64,000 bases of DNA from JAEUMD01 sp036768475 (GTDB lineage Bacteria > Pseudomonadota > Alphaproteobacteria > Rhizobiales > Hyphomicrobiaceae), in the NCBI GenBank assembly GCA_036768475.1, contig DAIPMW010000005.1:1-64000 (forward strand). Direction: 5' to 3'. Position numbers and translations under genes: made by a program. Below, piece by piece: positions 18,632 through 27,503 of the stretch. The notes below the pieces were generated by a model. That model worked only from the letters and a program-made list of their open reading frames with translations. It had not been told where the DNA came from and searched no databases. Numbering within the stretch: position 1 is the stretch's first letter; each line of letters opens with the position of its first letter.

Positions 18632-19906
18632 ATGGCCGAAAACGGTCCGACCTCACGGCAGGGTGCCCCGGCCTCCGTTGCATCGGCAACTGCGGCGACG
18701 GATGCGCACGGCTCCGGTCCCTCGCCCGCGGTCATGGCGACGTATGCACGCCAGGATCTCGTCTTCGATCGCGGAGAAGGCTGCTGGCTCATTACCGAGG
18801 CGGGAGATCGCTTCCTCGATCTTGCCTCCGGCGTGGCTGTCAATGCGCTGGGACACGCGCATCCCCGTCTTGTCGCGGCGCTGAGCGCGCAGGCGCAGAA
18901 GCTTTGGCACACCTCCAATCTCTATCGCGTCGAAGGTCAGGAGCGCGTTGCGGAGCGACTGGTGGAGATGACGTTCGCGGACCGCGTCTTCTTCTGCAAT
19001 TCCGGGGCAGAGGCCTGTGAAGGCGCCGTCAAGACGGCGAGGCGATACCATTATGTGAACGGTGCGCCTGAGCGCTGGCGCATCATCACGTTCGATGGCG
19101 CATTCCACGGGCGCACGATCGCCATGCTGGCTGCCGGTGGCAATCCGAAATACCTGGAAGGGTTCGGCCCCGAGGCGCAGGGCTTTGATCATGTTTCCTT
19201 CGGTGATCACGAGGCGCTCGAGCGTGCTGTGGGGCCTGAGACAGCGGCCATCATGATCGAGCCGGTGCAGGGCGAGGGCGGCGTTCGCACGGTTCCGGAC
19301 CAGTGTCTCAAGGGCCTTCGCGATCTGTGCGACGAGAAGGGGCTTTTGCTCATCTTCGACGAGGTGCAGTCAGGTGTCGGCCGCACAGGGCGGCTTTTTG
19401 CGCACGAGTGGGCCGGGGTCACGCCCGACATCATGGCAATCGCCAAGGGCATCGGCGGCGGCTTTCCAGTCGGCGCGTTTCTGGCAACTGAGGAAGCGGC
19501 CAAGGGCATGACGGCGGGAACGCATGGGTCCACATTCGGCGGCAATCCGCTGGCCATGGCGGTGGCCGATGCGGTGCTCGATGTGGTCAGCGAACCTCAG
19601 TTCCTTGGGCAGGTGCAGCAGAAGGCGCTCCGTTTCAAGCAAGCCTTGGAGAGCGTGCGCGACCGTTTCCCGGACAAAATCGTCGAGGTGCGCGGGCGCG
19701 GGCTTCTGATGGGCATGCGGCTGGCGCCATCGCTGGCGCCGCCGGCTGTCGTCAAGTCGGCAATCGGCCGGAAACTTCTCGTGGTCGGCGCGGGCGACAA
19801 CGTGGTCCGCCTGTTGCCGCCGCTCAACATAAGCGACGACGAGATCGCCGAGGCTGTTGATCGCTTCGCGCAGGCGATATCCGATCTCTCCGGCGCGGGT
19901 ACCTGA
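18632..19906 (+). CDS. argD: Acetylornithine aminotransferase
   Basis: PLP-dependent class III aminotransferase converting N-acetylglutamate semialdehyde to N-acetylornithine in arginine synthesis, and often also acting in the lysine/DAP pathway. Motifs are NSGAEACEGAVKTARR, EPVQGEGG, FDEVQSGVGRTG, and the PLP-binding Lys in MAIAKGIGGGFP. At 424 aa it is slightly longer than the roughly 400 usual, because of an Ala/Ser-rich N-terminus of about 30 residues before SPAVMATYARQD. The ATG at 18632 follows GGAAGGA. It leads argD-argF-hslO, an order common in Hyphomicrobiales. Confidence 0.95.
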   Translation: MAENGPTSRQGAPASVASATAATDAHGSGPSPAVMATYARQDLVFDRGEGCWLITEAGDRFLDLASGVAVNALGHAHPRLVAALSAQAQKLWHTSNLYRVEGQERVAERLVEMTFADRVFFCNSGAEACEGAVKTARRYHYVNGAPERWRIITFDGAFHGRTIAMLAAGGNPKYLEGFGPEAQGFDHVSFGDHEALERAVGPETAAIMIEPVQGEGGVRTVPDQCLKGLRDLCDEKGLLLIFDEVQSGVGRTGRLFAHEWAGVTPDIMAIAKGIGGGFPVGAFLATEEAAKGMTAGTHGSTFGGNPLAMAVADAVLDVVSEPQFLGQVQQKALRFKQALESVRDRFPDKIVEVRGRGLLMGMRLAPSLAPPAVVKSAIGRKLLVVGAGDNVVRLLPPLNISDDEIAEAVDRFAQAISDLSGAGT

Positions 19907-19983
19907 ACAAAGCACACAGGATAACGACACCAGCGGTTTTGGGCCGCGCTTACGACGTTTTTCCATCCAAGAAGGCCTTCGAT

Positions 19984-20907
19984 ATGGCTCTCAGACATTT
20001 CCTGGATCTCAACCTGCTCCCCGCGCAAACGCTGCGGCGCATTATCGACAATGCACACGCAATGAAGAAAGCGGGGCGCCGCACGCCAGCGAAGCTGAAG
20101 CCGAAGGGGATCGCGGACGCCGTCCTGGTGATGATCTTCGAGAAACCGTCGACGCGCACGCGCATTTCGTTCGATGTTGCCATGCGCCAGCTCGGCGGCC
20201 AGACAATCATGCTCAATCATACGGATTTGCAGCTCGGCCGCGGCGAATCCATATCGGATACCGCACAGGTCGTGTCGAGATATATCGACGCCATCATGAT
20301 CCGTGCAAACTCTCATGACACGCTGCTGACATTGGCCGAGCATGCCAGCGTTCCGGTCATTAACGGTCTGACAGACAAAAGCCATCCGTGCCAAGTGATG
20401 GCGGATATCATGACCTTCGAGGAGCATCGCGGACCGATTGGCGGCAAGACGGTGGCGTGGGTCGGCGACGGTAATAACGTGGCGGTGTCGTGGATGCAGG
20501 CGGCGGTCCAGTTCGGGTTCTCCATTCGCATCGCCAGCCCCCCGACGCTGAAGCCGGAGAAGGCGATCGTCGACTGGGTGCGCGCCAACGGTGGCGATCT
20601 CACCATCACCACGGACGCGCAGAAAGCCGTGGACGGGGCTGATTGCGTCGTAACCGATACATGGGTCTCGATGGGCCAGTCGGATGCCGCACGGCGCAAG
20701 AAGCTGCTGAAGCCTTATGCAGTGGACGACGCGCTGATGAAGCGTGCGCACAAGGACGCGATTTTCATGCATTGCCTGCCGGCGTACCGCGGGCTTGAAG
20801 TTACCGCCTCGGTGATCGATGGGCCGGCGTCTGTCGTTCTTGACGAGGCAGAGAACAGGCTGCATGCGCAAAAGGCGATCTTGGCGTGGTGCCTCGGAGT
20901 CGACTAG
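19984..20907 (+). CDS. argF: Ornithine carbamoyltransferase
   Basis: Makes citrulline from ornithine and carbamoyl phosphate. The product is 307 aa, the family length. The carbamoyl-phosphate-binding motif STRTR is in FEKPSTRTRISFDVAM, with HPCQ in SHPCQVMADIMT and HCLPAYRG near the C-terminus. The start at 19984 (MALRHFLDLN) gives the normal N-terminus; an upstream in-frame start at 19939 adds 15 residues. It lies 77 bp after argD in the same direction, probably co-transcribed. Confidence 0.95.
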   Translation: MALRHFLDLNLLPAQTLRRIIDNAHAMKKAGRRTPAKLKPKGIADAVLVMIFEKPSTRTRISFDVAMRQLGGQTIMLNHTDLQLGRGESISDTAQVVSRYIDAIMIRANSHDTLLTLAEHASVPVINGLTDKSHPCQVMADIMTFEEHRGPIGGKTVAWVGDGNNVAVSWMQAAVQFGFSIRIASPPTLKPEKAIVDWVRANGGDLTITTDAQKAVDGADCVVTDTWVSMGQSDAARRKKLLKPYAVDDALMKRAHKDAIFMHCLPAYRGLEVTASVIDGPASVVLDEAENRLHAQKAILAWCLGVD

Positions 20908-20908
20908 A

Positions 20909-21010
20909 GCAGGTCAGGTTTTGATTGAATCACCTGAGGCCGTTGTGGCGAGAACCTCAATCAAGGCTCGACGGAAGCAGCTGCGCTTCCATCTCAACCG
21001 ATCAGGCTCT
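20909..21010. repeat. Dispersed repeat, module C, bounded by TAGAGC/GCTCTA
   Basis: Starts TAGAGCAGGTCAGG and ends GATCAGGCTCTA, so the ends are complementary. The inner stretch GCGCTTCCATCTCA recurs at 50449-50462. The left end and the GTTGTGGCG stretch recur at 55817-55850. It lies in the argF-hslO gap, next to modules B and A. Confidence 0.6.
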
Positions 21011-21113
21011 AGGTCGCGTTGATGTTTGATGGAACCATGAACGCAATCCAGAACCTTGTTTCGAGCATGTTTTTCACGCTGAAGCGCTGCGCGCTTCAGC
21101 TCAACATGGTCTG
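21011..21113. repeat. Dispersed palindromic repeat, modules B and A
   Basis: Module B (21011-21050) is a degenerate copy of the palindrome seen perfectly at 56909-56945. Module A (21062-21113) reads GAGCATGTTTTTCACGCTG and ends with CAACATGGTCT; it is the reverse complement of the copies at 17.3 and 55.9 kb. It ends 15 bp before hslO. Confidence 0.75.
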
Positions 21114-21128
21114 AAAGGGCAGGGCGAA

Positions 21129-22100
21129 ATGAGCGAGAGTGAGCGTTTCACAGTCGCTGCCGCCGGTGTGGACGATATCGTCCTGCCGTTCCAGACCGTG
21201 CGCTCTCGCGTGACAGGGCGCCTCGTGCGGCTCGGCCCGACGGTCGATCGGATTCTAAAGAGGCACGACTATCCCGACGGCGTCAGCGAGACGCTCGGCG
21301 AAGCGCTTGCATTGACGGCGCTGATCGGTGTCGGCCTCAAGTTCGACGGGCGGTTGATCCTGCAGACTAAGACCGATGGTCCGCTCGACTTCCTGGTTGC
21401 CGACTTCGCCACGCCCGGATCGCTGCGCGGCTATGCGAGCTTCGACAGAGTGCGCTGTGAGCAGGCCTCCGGCGGCGGCGAGCGTGCCCTGCTCGGTGCA
21501 GGGCATCTTGCCATGACGATCGATCCGGGCGGTGACATGGACCGCTATCAAGGATTGGTGCCGCTCGATAATACGACGCTGACGGAGGCGGCAGACACCT
21601 ACTTCCGCCAGTCAGAGCAGTTGCCGACATTCATCCGGCTTGCGGTTGCGCGGGAACGCACCGGTGGCGGGCACGACTCGAATGACGCCTGGCGCTGGCG
21701 GGCCGGCGGGATCATGCTGCAACACGTCGCGCATGAGGGAGGCCGGGCAGCCGAAGAGCTGGCGGCGGCAGAAGAGCGCGGAGCGATGCTCGGCGAGGAT
21801 GACGATCACTGGCGGCGCGTCACCATGCTGGCGGCGACCGTGGAGGATCACGAGCTGGTCGATCCAACGTTGTCGCCGGAACGCCTGCTGTATCGGCTCT
21901 TTCACGAAGAAGGTGTGCGGGTCCAGGCGGCGCGTCCCATGAGCGAATACTGCACCTGCTCGCGCGAACGCGTGTTTGGCTTTCTCAAGCGTTTCGGCAA
22001 GGCGGATCTCGCCGACATGCACGAGCCGGACGGATCGATCTCGGTGACGTGCGAATTCTGCTCGACGCGATACGTCTTCGACCCCGCGGAGCTGGAATAG
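21129..22100 (+). CDS. hslO: Redox-regulated molecular chaperone Hsp33
   Basis: Cytosolic holdase chaperone activated by oxidation of a zinc-bound cysteine cluster. The 323-aa protein starts MSESERFT. The central redox switch near the C-terminus has the four zinc cysteines as CTC in SEYCTCSRERV and CEFC in SVTCEFCSTRYVF. The N-terminal substrate-binding domain includes GEALALTALIG. GGGCAGGGCG lies upstream of the ATG. It is the third gene after argD-argF but separated from argF by 220 bp of repeat sequence, so it may be transcribed separately. Confidence 0.95.
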   Translation: MSESERFTVAAAGVDDIVLPFQTVRSRVTGRLVRLGPTVDRILKRHDYPDGVSETLGEALALTALIGVGLKFDGRLILQTKTDGPLDFLVADFATPGSLRGYASFDRVRCEQASGGGERALLGAGHLAMTIDPGGDMDRYQGLVPLDNTTLTEAADTYFRQSEQLPTFIRLAVARERTGGGHDSNDAWRWRAGGIMLQHVAHEGGRAAEELAAAEERGAMLGEDDDHWRRVTMLAATVEDHELVDPTLSPERLLYRLFHEEGVRVQAARPMSEYCTCSRERVFGFLKRFGKADLADMHEPDGSISVTCEFCSTRYVFDPAELE

Positions 22101-22152
22101 CCGCGTTGCGGCAGGCGTTGCCAAATAGCGAGCCCGTCGGCATCATAGCGCC

Positions 22153-23064
22153 ATGATCGTTCGCACCCGGAAGGCACGCTGGGCAACAAAGATGCACATG
22201 AGCCATTCAGCGGCTAGAGCCTGTCACCGTATTTTTGCTTCGCGTGCATGGCCTCGCGTTCTGCCTGCCGTGTTTGCCTGTGTGGTCGCCGTGCTGGCCG
22301 TCGAGCTACAAGGCTTGTCGGCGCTCGCGGCGGACATGGGTGCGCGCGAAGTGACCGAGGCGCTCGTCAAGGCGAGCCGAGAGACGCCGGCGGACTTCTC
22401 CGGCCACGATCTCACCTACCTTGATCTCTCGTCGCTTGATTTCAAAGGCGCCAAGATGTCGGACGCCGATCTTTACGGCACCGACTTCACGGGTGCGAAT
22501 CTCGCTAACGCCGACCTCTCGTTCACGCGCCTTGACCGATCCGTTTTGATCCGCGCGGACTTCTCAGGTGCTAACCTCGCCGATGCGACGATTCTGCGCC
22601 CCACGGTCTTTTCCGACATGAGTTTCGATCAGGATGACGCGCCGTCGTTCCGCGGGGCGATGATGCAGCGCGTGCGCGTGCAGGCGCGCATGGACGGAGC
22701 GGATTTTTCGAATGCGGATCTCACGGAAGCCGACTTCAGCCCCTACGAGAGGCGCGCAGGAGAGGGCACGATCACGACGGTGCCGCGCAACGAGTTGATG
22801 AATGCGAAGTTCGTCAATGCGCGGATGACGAAGGCGAACTTTGCGCGCGCTGTCATGCGGTTCGCCGATATGCGCGGCGCGGATCTGACCGGGGCAAATT
22901 TGCGCAATGCGGAACTCGTTGGAGCCAATCTCGAGGGCGCCAACCTTTCGGGCGCCGACGTCACGGGAGCCGATTTCACGCGTGTCAATCTCCGGGGGGC
23001 GAGGGGGCTCGATACGGCGATCGGGCTCGATGCGGCGCTCAACATGGATGCAGCGACGCGCTGA
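22153..23064 (+). CDS. Exported pentapeptide-repeat protein
   Basis: A 303-aa protein with a basic N-terminus, a hydrophobic signal helix (about residues 35-58, VLPAVFACVVAVLAVELQ) and likely cleavage after the AAD region. Residues 80-290 are pentapeptide repeats of the A(D/N)LXX type, for example ADLYGTDFTGANLANADLS and GADLTGANLRNAELVGANL, predicted to form a right-handed quadrilateral beta-helix. The repeats are interrupted around residues 150-175 and 195-220. The start could instead be ATG at codon 14 or 16. The role is unknown; exported members are structural or binding proteins of unclear partner. Confidence 0.75.
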   Translation: MIVRTRKARWATKMHMSHSAARACHRIFASRAWPRVLPAVFACVVAVLAVELQGLSALAADMGAREVTEALVKASRETPADFSGHDLTYLDLSSLDFKGAKMSDADLYGTDFTGANLANADLSFTRLDRSVLIRADFSGANLADATILRPTVFSDMSFDQDDAPSFRGAMMQRVRVQARMDGADFSNADLTEADFSPYERRAGEGTITTVPRNELMNAKFVNARMTKANFARAVMRFADMRGADLTGANLRNAELVGANLEGANLSGADVTGADFTRVNLRGARGLDTAIGLDAALNMDAATR

Positions 23065-23112
23065 ACCCGCCGCATCATCGCCCGACATCGCGCTGGTTAT
23101 TCGGACAAGCCC

Positions 23113-24273
23113 TCAGGTCTCGGCCCAATCGGCCAGACGCTCCAGGAAGCCCATGCACTTTTCAAGCTCGCTTTCCGCGATCCATTCGTTGGCGGTGTGC
23201 GCTTGAGCAATGTTGCCGGGCCCGCAGACGACAGAGGGCGCGCCGGCGTGCTGGAAGAGACCCGCCTCGGTGGCATAGGAAACGGCATGCGTATCGTTCT
23301 GGCCGGCTAGCTTCATGGCGAGGCTGACCACCTCCGCGCTGCGGTCTGCGCCGAACGGCGGGACGCGGTTCGACAGCCTGATAGCGATATCGGATTCCGG
23401 TGCGACGGCACGCATCCGCGGCAGGCAAATCTGTTTCAAAAAGCGGTCGAGCCTTGCTTCGATCGCATCGATATCGAGGCCGGGCGTGGCACGGATCTCG
23501 AAGCCGAGACCGCAGTTGACAGGTACGATGTTGGAGGCCGTGCCGCCGCTGATCTCGGTGACTTGAAGTGTCGCGTAGGGCGGGTCGAAGCGTGCGTCGC
23601 GGGTGGTGGATTTCAACTCCTCCTCGATACGCATCAGCTCCTCGATCACGAGGCTCGCATAGTGGATGGCGTTGACGCCGAGCGGGGCCATACTCGAATG
23701 CGCCGCGCGGCCCGATACGTTGATGTGCCAGCGCACGGGACCCTTGTGGGCGTCGACGACCGTCATCGAGGTCGGCTCACCGACGAAGACCATGCGCGGT
23801 CGGGGCAATGACTGGCCGAGTTGCGCAATCATCGGCCGCACGCCGACACAGCCGATCTCCTCGTCGTAGGAGAACGCAATATGGATCGGCGTCTTCAGTC
23901 TGCGGCGCTTGAAGTCAGGAACGGCGGCAAGGACACAGGCGAGGAAGCCCTTCATATCGGCCGTGCCGCGGCCATAAAGACGTCCGTCCTTCTTGACCAT
24001 CTGGAAGGGGTCGGTGTCCCACGACTGGCCGGCGACGGGAACGACGTCGGTGTGTCCTGACAAGGCAACGCCGGGCTTGTCACGGGGACCGATGGTGGCG
24101 AAGAGGTTCGCCTTCTCGCCATCCTCGGTGAAAATCAAATCCGAGGCGACACCGTGCTGGGCCAGGTAGTCCTCGATAAAACGTTGAATGGCAACGTTGC
24201 TCTTGTGACTGGTGGTATCGAAGGCGACAAGCCGTGCGAGCAGCTCCTTCGTGCCGTAAGTCGGGCCGTGCAT
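23113..24273 (-). CDS. argE: Acetylornithine deacetylase (M20 family)
   Basis: Zinc/cobalt M20 metalloamidase that removes the acetyl group from N-acetylornithine. The 386-aa product has metal-binding ALSGHTDVVPV, GRGTADMKGF, the catalytic Glu in SYDEEIGCVG, and a later GEPT motif. The ATG at 24273 (MHGPTYGTKELL) follows GAGGCGAAG; the longer frame to 24339 is not protein-like. It is convergent with the pentapeptide-repeat gene. With argD and argF nearby, it supports a linear acetylated pathway, although an argJ elsewhere cannot be excluded. Confidence 0.92.
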   Translation of the reverse strand: MHGPTYGTKELLARLVAFDTTSHKSNVAIQRFIEDYLAQHGVASDLIFTEDGEKANLFATIGPRDKPGVALSGHTDVVPVAGQSWDTDPFQMVKKDGRLYGRGTADMKGFLACVLAAVPDFKRRRLKTPIHIAFSYDEEIGCVGVRPMIAQLGQSLPRPRMVFVGEPTSMTVVDAHKGPVRWHINVSGRAAHSSMAPLGVNAIHYASLVIEELMRIEEELKSTTRDARFDPPYATLQVTEISGGTASNIVPVNCGLGFEIRATPGLDIDAIEARLDRFLKQICLPRMRAVAPESDIAIRLSNRVPPFGADRSAEVVSLAMKLAGQNDTHAVSYATEAGLFQHAGAPSVVCGPGNIAQAHTANEWIAESELEKCMGFLERLADWAET

Positions 24274-24355
24274 TGATGCTTCGCCTCGAATTGAACTCAG
24301 CCTGGAACCAGCCCCCGCAAGAGGTTTTGGTAGCACCATCGGGAGTTTGGCGCTC

Positions 24356-24748
24356 TCAGTTCAGGCTGCGCATAGCGAACGGACTGTCGAGCGAGAAGGC
24401 CGGAATGGCCACATCGAACAACTGGCCGATCGCATCCTCCATCTGGTAGCTGCCGACCATGATACCGGAGGGAGTCTCGAGCGGGCAACCTGAGGTGTAG
24501 GAGAAGCTTTCACCCGGCGCGATGGTCGGCGTGAGACCGACGACGCCTGGGCCGCGCACCTCCTGCGTCATGCCGATGGCATTGGTGATGCGCCAGAGCC
24601 GGGAGCGCAACTGGACGGCTTCGTCCCCCTCATTGGAGATGGTGACCGAGTAGGACCAGAAGAAGTGGTTCTCATCGGGGGAGGACTGGTCCTCCACGTA
24701 CTGGGGCTCGACGCGGACGCGGATGCCGCGGGTGACGGCTTCGTACAT
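24356..24748 (-). CDS. apaG: ApaG-domain protein
   Basis: A 130-aa fibronectin-III-like ApaG protein. It starts MYEAVTRGIRVRVEPQY and carries the family features FFWSYSVTISNEG, VQLRSRLWRITNA, the GxGVVG segment, and YTSGCPLETPSGIMVGSYQM. ApaG was linked to Co2+/Mg2+ efflux phenotypes in enterobacteria; its biochemical role is not firmly known. It sits between metZ and argE on the same strand, 111 bp after metZ, so it may be read from the metZ transcript and hence fall under the riboswitch. Confidence 0.93.
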   Translation of the reverse strand: MYEAVTRGIRVRVEPQYVEDQSSPDENHFFWSYSVTISNEGDEAVQLRSRLWRITNAIGMTQEVRGPGVVGLTPTIAPGESFSYTSGCPLETPSGIMVGSYQMEDAIGQLFDVAIPAFSLDSPFAMRSLN

Positions 24749-24859
24749 GGGAGGACGGCTCCTCAGAAGTAGCGACTTTCCGGGCGCGCCGGAGATTTCT
24801 CTGGCGCGGAGTGTATGGTGCGGACGGCGTGGGTCAAGCTGCATTAACGGCCTGGGCGC

Positions 24860-26086
24860 TCACGCGTAGGCCGCAGCCAGCGCCCCTTCGAGGTCGGCGA
24901 CGAGATCGTCCACGGCCTCAAGGCCGACAGACAGGCGCACCGTTCCCTCTGTGATGCCCAGCTCAGAGCGCGCTTCCGGCTTCAAGCGCTGGTGCGTGGT
25001 CGTCGCCGGGTGGGTAACGAGGCTCTTGGCATCACCCAGGTTGTTGGAGATCCTCACAATCCTCAGTGCATTGAGGAAACGGAAGGTCTCAGGCTTGCCA
25101 CCGTCGACGTCGAAGGTGACCATCTGGCCGCCACCGGTCATCTGGCGTCTGGCCAGTTCATACTGAGGATGGTCGGCGCGGAAGGGGTAGAGCACGCGCT
25201 TGATGCGGGCGTGGCCGGCCAAGGCATCCGCGATCTTGGCCGCGCTATCGCATTGCGCCTGAACGCGTACCGAGAGCGTTTCCAGGCCTTTCAGCATGAT
25301 CCAGGCGTTGAACGGGCTGATCGAGGGGCCGGTCTGACGGATGTAATCCTGCAGATGGTCCTTGAGGAACTGGGACGAGCACAGCACCAGACCGCCCAGG
25401 CAGCGGCCCTGGCCGTCAATGTGCTTGGTCGCTGAATAGACGACAATGTCGGCGCCGTACTGCATGGGACGTTGCAGCAGCGGTGTGGCGAATACATTGT
25501 CGACGATGACCTTGGCGCCAACGGCGTGCGCGATCTTAGAAACTGCGGCGATGTCGACCAGCTCCATCGTCGGATTTGTGGGCGTCTCGAAGAAGAAAGC
25601 CTTGGTGTTGGGGCGTACCGCAGCTTTCCAGGCATCGAGGTCGCGCCCGTCCACTAACGTCGACTGGATGCCGAAGCGCGGGCACAGATCCTCGACGATG
25701 TAGCGGCAGGAACCGAACAGGGCGCGGGCGGAAACGACGTGATCGCCGGCACGGACGCCGGCGAGGATTGCTGCGGTGACGGCAGCCATTCCTGTGGCAG
25801 TCCCGCGTGCTTCTTCGGCCCCTTCGCCCTCCAGAAGGCGGATGCGCTCCTCCAGCATCGATACGGTGGGGTTGGAAAAACGCGAATACTGGTAGCCGGG
25901 ATCCTCGTTCTTGAAGCGCGCCTCAGCCTGTTCGGCACTCTTGTAGACGTACCCTTGTGTGAGGAAGATCGCCTCGGATGTCTCGCCGAACTGGGAGCGC
26001 AGCGTCCCGCCATGGACGAGGCGGGTCTCGGGCGCCCAAGTGGCGGGATCGGATGAAACGGCTCTGTGGGTCTTGTCGGACGCCAT
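24860..26086 (-). CDS. metZ: O-succinylhomoserine sulfhydrylase
   Basis: PLP enzyme of the Cys/Met metabolism family making homocysteine from O-succinylhomoserine and sulfide. The 408-aa product has YQYSRFSNPT, GTATGMAAV, the acidic PLP contact in KVIVDNVFATP, the PLP-lysine motif YSATKHIDGQGR, and SLVTHPATTTH with the active-site loop. The start at 26086 has AAGGAG upstream. It is preceded by an SAM-II riboswitch and a terminator-like hairpin, so it should be shut down when S-adenosylmethionine is abundant. It is divergent from dcd. Confidence 0.95.
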   Translation of the reverse strand: MASDKTHRAVSSDPATWAPETRLVHGGTLRSQFGETSEAIFLTQGYVYKSAEQAEARFKNEDPGYQYSRFSNPTVSMLEERIRLLEGEGAEEARGTATGMAAVTAAILAGVRAGDHVVSARALFGSCRYIVEDLCPRFGIQSTLVDGRDLDAWKAAVRPNTKAFFFETPTNPTMELVDIAAVSKIAHAVGAKVIVDNVFATPLLQRPMQYGADIVVYSATKHIDGQGRCLGGLVLCSSQFLKDHLQDYIRQTGPSISPFNAWIMLKGLETLSVRVQAQCDSAAKIADALAGHARIKRVLYPFRADHPQYELARRQMTGGGQMVTFDVDGGKPETFRFLNALRIVRISNNLGDAKSLVTHPATTTHQRLKPEARSELGITEGTVRLSVGLEAVDDLVADLEGALAAAYA

Positions 26087-26139
26087 GGTGCGGCTGCTCC
26101 TTCTTTTTTGTGCGTGAGCCGGAAAGCCCACCGCGCATC

Positions 26140-26188
26140 AAAAAACCCGGCGCCCGATCCTGAGCTGCCGGTTGGCCCGGCGCTCGGG
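26140..26188 (-). terminator. Terminator-like hairpin between SAM-II aptamer and metZ
   Basis: Minus strand: CCCG(A)GCGC at 26188-26180 pairs with GCGCCGGG at 26153-26146 (one bulged A), followed by six T. It lies 28 bp downstream of the aptamer and about 54 bp before the start codon, a position suited to attenuation. Confidence 0.55.
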
Positions 26189-26215
26189 ATTGCGGTGCAA
26201 TCCGGGTCTTGCGCA

Positions 26216-26271
26216 CGGCCTTTTAGCGAGTTGTTTAACGTGACTGCAAGCCGGCCGGCCAAATCGCCACG
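26216..26271 (-). ncRNA. SAM-II riboswitch
   Basis: On the minus strand the conserved pieces appear in order: CGTGGCGATTTGGCCGG, then GGCTTGCAG, CACGTTAAACAA, and GCTAAAAGGCC. These are the stem, loop and pseudoknot elements of the alphaproteobacterial metA/SAM-II motif. The first stem can form between CGTG and CACG. It lies 130 bp upstream of metZ, the gene class normally controlled by this element. Confidence 0.9.
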
Positions 26272-26351
26272 AATGATGGAATGGGGATTAGACCCCGCCA
26301 GACTTGGCGTCAAGGGGGCCATGGGGTAGAGCGGAGGGCGGAGGGGAGATC

Positions 26352-27503
26352 ATGGTCAAGGCGAAAACCCAGGTGAGATCGCAAGCATCGGTGCATAGTG
26401 CGGCGGCCGGCTCGGAGGGGGCGCGCGAGGGCATCCTGCCGGCGCAGGCCATCCGAGCGCTGGCCGATACCGGCGAGATCACGCCTGCCGAGCCGTTCGG
26501 TGCGCGGCAGGTGCAGCCGGCGAGCCTTGATCTGCGTCTCGGCGATGTCGCCTTTCGGGTGCGCGCGAGCTTTTTGCCGGGGCCGGGGGTTTCTGTCCGG
26601 GAGCGCCTGGCACAGCTTTCGCTCCACGAGATCGATCTCAGGGAGAGTGCGGTTCTGGAGACCGGCTGTGTCTACGTCGTCCCGCTGCTGGAGTCGCTGG
26701 CGCTGCCAATGGGGCTGTCGGCCGCGGCCAATCCGAAAAGCTCGACGGGAAGGCTCGACGTCTTCACGCGTGTGATCGCCGATGGCGTGGCGTCTTTCGA
26801 TACGATACCCGAGCGCTACAGCGGTGCGCTCTACGCCGAGATCTGTCCCCAGACGTTTCCAATTGTCGTGCGGCGCGGCTCGACGTTGTCGCAGCTCCGC
26901 TTCCGGCGCGGGCAGCCGGCGATGAGCGATGCTCAACTGGCCGATCTGCACGCTCGCGACACGCTCGTATCCGGCGGAGCGGGGGCCGACATTCAGGGCG
27001 GCATCGCGCTTTCCGTCGATCTCATCGGAGACAAGACGGGATTGGTGGGCTATCGCGCGAAACGGCATACCGGTCTCGTCGACGTCGATGCGCCAGGATC
27101 GTGCGCTCTGCTCGATTACTGGGAGCCGATCCACGTGCGCGGCGGCAACAGGCTTATACTCGACCCGGACCAATTCTATATTCTTGCCTCGAAAGAAGCG
27201 GTACACGTGCCGCCGATGTATGCGGCCGAGATGATGCCGTTCAATCCGCTTGTGGGCGAGTTCCGCGTGCATTACGCGGGCTTCATGGATCCGGGTTTCG
27301 GTCATGCCGAGGCCGGCGGCTCGGGCGCGCGGGTGGTTCTGGAGGTGCGAAGCCACAAGGTGCCGTTCATCCTGGAGGATGGGCAGATCATCGGACGACT
27401 TATCTATGAGCGCATGGCCGCTAAACCCGACAAGCTCTACGGGCTGGACCTCGGCTCCAACTATCAGGCGCAGGGCCTGAAGCTGTCCAAGCACTTCAAG
27501 TGA
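26352..27503 (+). CDS. dcd: 2'-deoxycytidine 5'-triphosphate deaminase, long alphaproteobacterial form
   Basis: Produces dUTP (or dUMP) from dCTP for dTMP synthesis. At 383 aa it is about double the classical Dcd of roughly 190 aa, matching the double-domain family found in Rhizobiales. The first domain has QVQPASLDLRLGD and the second FNPLVGEFRVHYAGFMDPGFG. NPKSSTGRLDVFTRVI matches the Dcd active-site segment SSxxR. ATG at 26352 follows GGAGGGGAG; the frame is open from 26304. It is divergent from metZ, a pairing frequent in this order. Confidence 0.9.
   Translation: MVKAKTQVRSQASVHSAAAGSEGAREGILPAQAIRALADTGEITPAEPFGARQVQPASLDLRLGDVAFRVRASFLPGPGVSVRERLAQLSLHEIDLRESAVLETGCVYVVPLLESLALPMGLSAAANPKSSTGRLDVFTRVIADGVASFDTIPERYSGALYAEICPQTFPIVVRRGSTLSQLRFRRGQPAMSDAQLADLHARDTLVSGGAGADIQGGIALSVDLIGDKTGLVGYRAKRHTGLVDVDAPGSCALLDYWEPIHVRGGNRLILDPDQFYILASKEAVHVPPMYAAEMMPFNPLVGEFRVHYAGFMDPGFGHAEAGGSGARVVLEVRSHKVPFILEDGQIIGRLIYERMAAKPDKLYGLDLGSNYQAQGLKLSKHFK

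Noticed and set aside
19597..20871. A 424-codon frame antisense to argF and the end of argD
   Set aside because: It crosses two genes with diagnostic active-site motifs; no protein-like features of its own.
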